Assembly: GCA_034509735.1 (NCBI GenBank)
Contig: JACGWO010000011.1
Span: forward strand, 10,449,866 to 10,513,865
DNA length: 64,000 bases
Source of the DNA: Sesamum alatum
Lineage: Eukaryota; Streptophyta; Magnoliopsida; Lamiales; Pedaliaceae
Direction of reading: 5' to 3'
Shown here: piece after piece, positions 59,496-64,000 of the stretch
How positions within the stretch are numbered: position 1 is the stretch's first letter
Layout: each line of letters opens with the position of its first letter
Notes under the pieces: model-generated
The model's database searches: none
Told to the model about the DNA's origin: nothing
Seen by the model: the letters and a program-made list of their open reading frames with translations, nothing else
Made by a program: the position numbers and the translations under genes

Positions 59496-59921
59496 TGTTG
59501 TACTACTTTTTTTTTTCTTTTTCTTTTTTAAAGAAAGCCACCCGAAGGTGGTGGGAATCTTTTCGGGGTTCCCATCCCTTCTATATTAAATTAGTCAAAA
59601 AAAGGGTATACAACGGGGAGAGCTACCTCCCTAGTGAAATCTAAAATAACAGTAAATGAGGAGTACTACTCCCTTACAGTCTAATAGAGTGAAAACATAA
59701 ACAAGGAGGACTACTCCCTTACAACAAAAGGTTGTATCCCTAAGGCAAAAGTCAGTGACACTATAACGAAGTTGAAGCTTCATCGTGCCAAAATGAATAT
59801 GCCAAGTCACTAAAGATATGACCCAAAAAATATGCAACATAAGGTTGTACAAAAAACCATCAATGCACGTGTACACGTGAACAACATATATGCACAAGAT
59901 CAAGATCAAATTATCCATGGT

Positions 59922-60345
59922 ACCACAAGCACCGGCTAGGTGCAGCAAAAAAGGAATAAAATCAATGGAATTGTAGCACATGAACAACAGAATTCACAAG
60001 GAAGGCCAATATACTCATGATACCACAAGCACCGGTAAGGTGCGGCAAAAGCAAGTATCAACGCGAATATAGCACGTAACAGCATATATGCACAAGAGTA
60101 AGGCCAATATATTCATGATACCACAAGCACCGGCAGGGTGCAACAAAAAAATAGAGTAAATCAATGGAATTGTAGCACATGAACAACAAAAATGCACAAG
60201 AGCAAGGTTAATAGACTCATGATACCACAAGCACATGCAAGGTGCAGCAAATGCAAATATCAACGAGAATGTAGCACGTAACAGCATATATGCACAAGAA
60301 CAAGGCCAATATAGTCATAATACCACATGCACCGGCAAGGTGCAA
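59922..60345. repeat. Minisatellite of about 100-bp units in two alternating types
   Basis: accacaagcaccgg-like starts occur at about 59922, 60022, 60120, 60223 and 60322. Units alternate between one with aatcaatggaattgtagcac and one with tatcaacg(c/a)gaat-tagcacgt, giving a higher-order period of about 200 bp. Confidence 0.85.
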
Positions 60346-60599
60346 CAATAGAGTAGAAGTAAGCACATGCTGAGGAAAAACCAAGGTGGCAGCAAGCCAC
60401 ATCAAACTAGCAAGAACATGAAACACCACAAGTTCAACATTATTTAAAGGATATACGCACATTAGGGAGACCAATAGAATCTAGTCTCAAAATACATTTG
60501 ATCTTACCCCCATGTTTGTTCCCTGGTGATGGATGTACACACATTAGGGAGACCAAGGAATCTACGAGGCACGTTTGATTAACAAAATAATTGGCTGCT

Positions 60600-61740
60600 T
60601 GATTTCCCTCTCTAGATGTGTGATATCTTTGTTTCCAGCTTGTTAAGGCAAGTACGGATCTGTTGGATGATATTTTGATACATCCAATCCCCGTTAAGGG
60701 GAGAGTGAAGGAGCTGCAGGATGTACTGAGCATCTAGTTCAATCCAAACTTTAGGGATTTCAAGATCAATGCAAAGCAGTAGTCCTCGGAGCAATGCTTT
60801 GAGTTCTGTTTGGATGTTGGTGGAGTATCCGAGGGGCTCCTCAAAGGCAAGAATGACTTGACCTTGGTGGTTTCTCAATATGCCCCCAGCCCCTGAAACT
60901 CTGAGGTTGCCTTTAGAGGCGCCATCTGTATTAAGTTTGATCCATCCTTGAGGGGGCTTCCTCCAAGATACAAAGAGAACCTATTGCTTCTTCGAGTGGG
61001 GAGCCAAGTGTATCTTCAATGCGTTGGCTCCAAATGTCTCTCCTCTAATGTGATTTTGTTTCAATAGGTCTCCCCTGTACAAAGTGTAAATGTGCCTCAA
61101 GGTTTTATTGATGTTCTAGAGCCACTGAAAGTTTTCCCTTCATGTTTTCCTCATTTCTGGTGGTCCATATGTGCCAACATATCAGGAGGGGTACAATGTC
61201 TCTGATGTTGATTTGTGGTGAGGCATCCTTCTTCCAGGCCAGTAGGAACCTCTGAATGCTGTCAGTTTTATGGGAGATGGAACTGGAAGATAGCAGTAAA
61301 GTATTCCCAAGCTTTGTAAGATTCCAGGCAGAGCAGGAAGAGGTGCTCTATGGACTCTGTGTCATTACAACTGCAGCATTTGGATGCCAGGGCAATACCT
61401 TTACTTTGAAGGCGGTTCTCGACTGGTATCCAATTGTTGATAAGTTTCCAAATGAAGATGGAAATAGTCGGTGTGATGAGTGGCGACCAAATCATCTTGC
61501 AGAGGTGATGTTTGGGTTTCTTGTCTCTATAGTGTTCCCAAGTGGAGGATGTTGTGAAGTTTCCTTGCTTCGAGAACCTCCAGCGCATTCAATCCTCTTG
61601 TTCCGAATGGATGGGGGTTTCCTTAATATGAGTGATGAGCTGTTGTGGGGAGCGCCTGTTGCAACTTGGACTGATCCCATTGTCTGTCTGTCCAAAACCA
61701 TTTAACGGGGACATGATTGTTGTTGTAATTGCATGTAGTC
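60600..61740 (-). pseudogene. LINE ORF2 3' part: zf-RVT and RNase H-like
   Basis: 61588-61268 encodes FSKQGNFTTSSTWEHYRDKK, then IFIWKLINNWIPVENRLQSK and CCSCNDTESIEHLFLLC, the C-x2-C...H...C zinc knuckle of plant LINEs. About 61230-61130 gives NIRDIVPLLICWHIWTTRN. About 60985-60612 gives WIKLNTDGASKGNLRVSGAG (the RNase H Asp) and TELKALLRGLLLCIDLEIPK. These are L1-type domains in the normal order. Stops and frame changes between blocks show decay. Confidence 0.8.
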
Positions 61741-61891
61741 TCTGGTAAACTGCCTTCAAGTAGCCACCAATCTTGCCAGAAGCCAGCACCACCCGTCCCT
61801 TAGGTCCAAAAAATGTGGCTATACTTAACTGGTCGTTATGTTGTACTATGTGGCTATACTTAACTAGTCCTCCAGTTATGTTGTACTACTT

Positions 61892-62796
61892 AACATAACT
61901 GGCCGTTTACTATGAATTTGTATTGTACTTATACTTGTGTTATTAAGTTATGTTCTTGTTTACTTTACCACATTATCAATTGTATTGCAAATGGAAGTTA
62001 CAATTTCCCAATAAGACAAAAGGTCTTATCAATAACTTCACAAGTAAAGGTTTTGTTTGGATCCATTTTTGATATGATTTGTCTTGTTTTGTAAAAGTAG
62101 AAAGAGAAATTGGAAGATAAGTGGGTATGTTTTGGGAGTTCGTGGTATGTTTGGATTTTTTTTTTTTTTTGAGATAAAGTAGACTATATTGAGATATGTT
62201 GTTGTATTTTTGGATTTATTTTTCTTGTTGAATAAAATATTATTTTATATCAAATCATGAAGAGTTGTGTATGTATATGTGCATATATATACATATATAT
62301 GAAAGTTGTAAGGTATCTTTTGTTTTAATTTACTTAATGATTTTTTATTTTATACAATATTAATATCTAATAAAATCCAACTCTACATACACTTTCTATA
62401 TAAAAAATTATATAATTATATTATTATTACACGATAACATATATATATATATATATTATAGTTTTCATCTATGAAGGTTTTTATTTTTTTGCTACCATAT
62501 ACATTGTATATGGCTTAATTGTATATACATATGTATATTATATATATATTCTATCTTTTTAGTGTATAAATATTATATTGCAAAATTTTTATTTTTTGGA
62601 AGTACACATTGTTGCAAAATATAATCACATTGCAAAATTATTATTTAATATCATGTTCCAAAATTTTTATTTTTTTGAAAGTACACAACTTAGCGTACAT
62701 ATCATGTTGCAAAAATTATTTTTATTATATTACAACTTAACTTTTATCACTTAACCTATATATTTCGTGGAAGTACACATTTGTATGTATTGTCCA
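61892..62796. other. AT-rich spacer with degenerate repeats
   Basis: A ttgcaaaa(a)tttttattttttggaagtacaca-like unit recurs three times in 62578-62780, and TA tracts sit at 62436-62456 and 62536-62550. No gene. Confidence 0.5.
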
Positions 62797-63046
62797 TGGC
62801 GCCTGAGAATGCAGTTGATGATGCATTACTCACACGAACAGTATGCTCTATAAGAGAAGCACCAGGATAAGAATTTATGTGAATAAAGTTGATTCGGCGT
62901 GGGATAATCTAAGCGCAATTTTCACTAATCCTGTGGATTTTCTCGTAAGATTCCAAGACGATAATGTCCATGCGCCTGAGAATGCAGTTGATGATGTAGC
63001 AGACGTTATTAGCCTATCTCCTAATTCTGATAATAATTCGGATTAA
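62797..63046 (+). CDS. Unrecognised small ORF with an internal direct repeat
   Basis: 62843-63046 encodes 67 residues including AIFTNPVDFLVRFQDDN and an acidic tail (VISLSPNSDNNSD). I do not recognise it. A 25-base block, gcgcctgagaatgcagttgatgatg, occurs at about 62802 and again at about 62971. In the first place it reads as the start of another short frame. It looks like the last exon of a lost gene or transposase, perhaps rearranged. GC content is higher than around it, which argues for a coding past. Confidence 0.35.
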
Positions 63047-64000
63047 TTCTGTATTATGTTGATCTAGTAGTTTTTTATGTGCTTGGTATGCCGAATATCG
63101 TAGTTTACATTTTGGAGGCAGTCAGTTACACGGCCATGTCCCCTTAGAGCACGACCGTGTTTATTTTTAGGCATTTCGCCTTTGTTGTAACAGTGTGTTA
63201 CACGACCATGTGGCCGCTTACACGGCTGTGTTTTATGTATGATTGTTCTTATATAACTTAACACTTAACTAAGCACTATACATACGAATTATATAACATT
63301 CAAAACAACACATGGTGAAGTATATAGCACTATACATACGATACGAATTATATAACATTCAATACAACAATATAGAAGTATATTGCACTATACAACACTA
63401 TAACATTCTTCAGCCTGCACTATAGAAGTATATAGCACTATAGCACAATATAATATTCAATATAACACTATGAGTACAAAATATATACAACTTCATTTGT
63501 GCTCTAAAATAAGTGAAAAGTACATAATAGGAATCTAATTATATATGCATGGGAATCTTTGAATTTATTGTAAAGTTGAAAGTAACTTTTTCTTTTACTT
63601 GTTGGAAGTTGTAATATTCTTTGAAGGTGTAGTCTTATCATGCTACAAACCAATACACACATGAGGCCAAATGGTAAATAAATAAATAAAAAGACCAAAA
63701 TCACTAACATTTGCAGCCTATAAACCGTGAAATGGCCTCTATTTTCAGCCAACTTCAAAATTGTTCACCTTCCATAGCTAAAGCATTTTTACCATTCAGA
63801 TTTTGTTTAGCTGATATGACTCGTTCATGTTAGAATAGGTGACCAGAAAGTCAATTAGATTGGCTGTTTTGGGAACTATTCGTTGATCTTTATCAAAGTA
63901 ATATTATATTGATGGATAAAGTAAGTATTCATCACTGGCAAAATGTGTTTGTTGTGCTTACTACTCACATTGAATGGTGTTTCAATGTCACAATAAATGC
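63047..64000. other. Window end: repeats, no gene seen
   Basis: 63128-63231 has four ACACGGCCATGT-like motifs (63128, 63150, 63200, 63219). 63240-63480 is a decayed array of tatagcactata and cgaattatataacattca. The remainder is AT-rich without a credible ORF. Confidence 0.5.

Larger units (their letters stand above)
59509..61805 (-). mobile_element. 5'-truncated LINE (L1 type) with 3' minisatellite
   Basis: On the minus strand: zf-RVT region, RNase H-like domain, a tandem repeat region, then a poly(A)-like end (plus-strand T/C-T run 59508-59530). A 13-base direct repeat, tgttgtactactt, occurs at 59496-59508 and 61879-61891, fitting a LINE target duplication. Between 61806 and 61878 a gtggctatacttaact unit is duplicated, as often seen at 5' junctions. 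Reverse transcriptase and endonuclease are absent, so the copy is truncated. Confidence 0.8.

Noticed and set aside
59631..60474. Three minus-strand ORFs with repeated hydrophobic segments (LHLAGACGIM...)
   Set aside because: They are translations of the minisatellite units, and would look like related membrane proteins only because the DNA repeats.
61256..61705. 149-codon plus-strand ORF over the LINE
   Set aside because: It is the complement of the LINE zf-RVT region, whose minus-strand translation is the conserved one.

Overview
This window is nuclear DNA from a flowering plant, most likely a eudicot. The evidence is spliced genes with plant-type products, AT-rich intergenic DNA, and dense nested plant transposons: Ty3/gypsy Tat, Ty1/copia, CACTA, MULE, pogo/Emigrant, Helitron and LINE. 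It also holds an integrated plant pararetrovirus and organelle-derived DNA. Species cannot be read from the sequence; the element styles would fit an asterid such as a Lamiales member, but that is a guess.

Layout. 1-845 looks like a mitochondrial-type insertion carrying the 3' end of the plastid gene atpH. 2864-10762 is a non-autonomous MULE-type inverted-repeat element with a perfect 9-bp target duplication. At the apex of its two arms sits a nearly complete endogenous caulimovirid (3111-about 10569, about 7.46 kb) with the order small ORF, coiled-coil ORF, coat protein, movement protein, protease-RT-RNase H, transactivator, promoter, poly(A) signal. Movement protein and polymerase are open over full length; coat protein and transactivator are broken. 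11746-12254 is a second MULE-type element. 13453-15187 holds two related MITEs, the second split by an 800-bp pogo/Emigrant-like element. 15780-23155 is a decayed Tat-lineage gypsy element with two RNase H domains and an antisense coding remnant. An opposite-strand LTR fragment follows (23156-23945). 24663-27192 is a decayed CACTA element that contains a LINE fragment. 27360-28040 is two Helitrons in tandem. 31530-32440 and 41090-42190 are two copies of one duplicated block, the second interrupted by a Helitron. 35486-40589 is a complete but inactive copia element with LTRs and a perfect 5-bp target duplication. 45104-46500 is a MULE-type MITE partly duplicated with its flank at a period of 650 bp.

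The gene-bearing part is 49.9-58.7 kb, minus strand. An O-fucosyltransferase-family gene (58658-56317, two exons, apparently intact, with a GC-AG intron) resembles Arabidopsis SUB1. A multi-exon copy of the 48-kDa oligosaccharyltransferase subunit (about 53757-49930) is disabled by frameshifts and a stop. A 5'-truncated LINE with a two-type minisatellite in its 3' region follows (59509-about 61805). The last 2 kb hold simple repeats and one unrecognised small ORF.

Only the O-fucosyltransferase-family gene looks like a functional host gene. The rest is repeat biology, and its main value is the set of nested insertions whose order can be read from target duplications.
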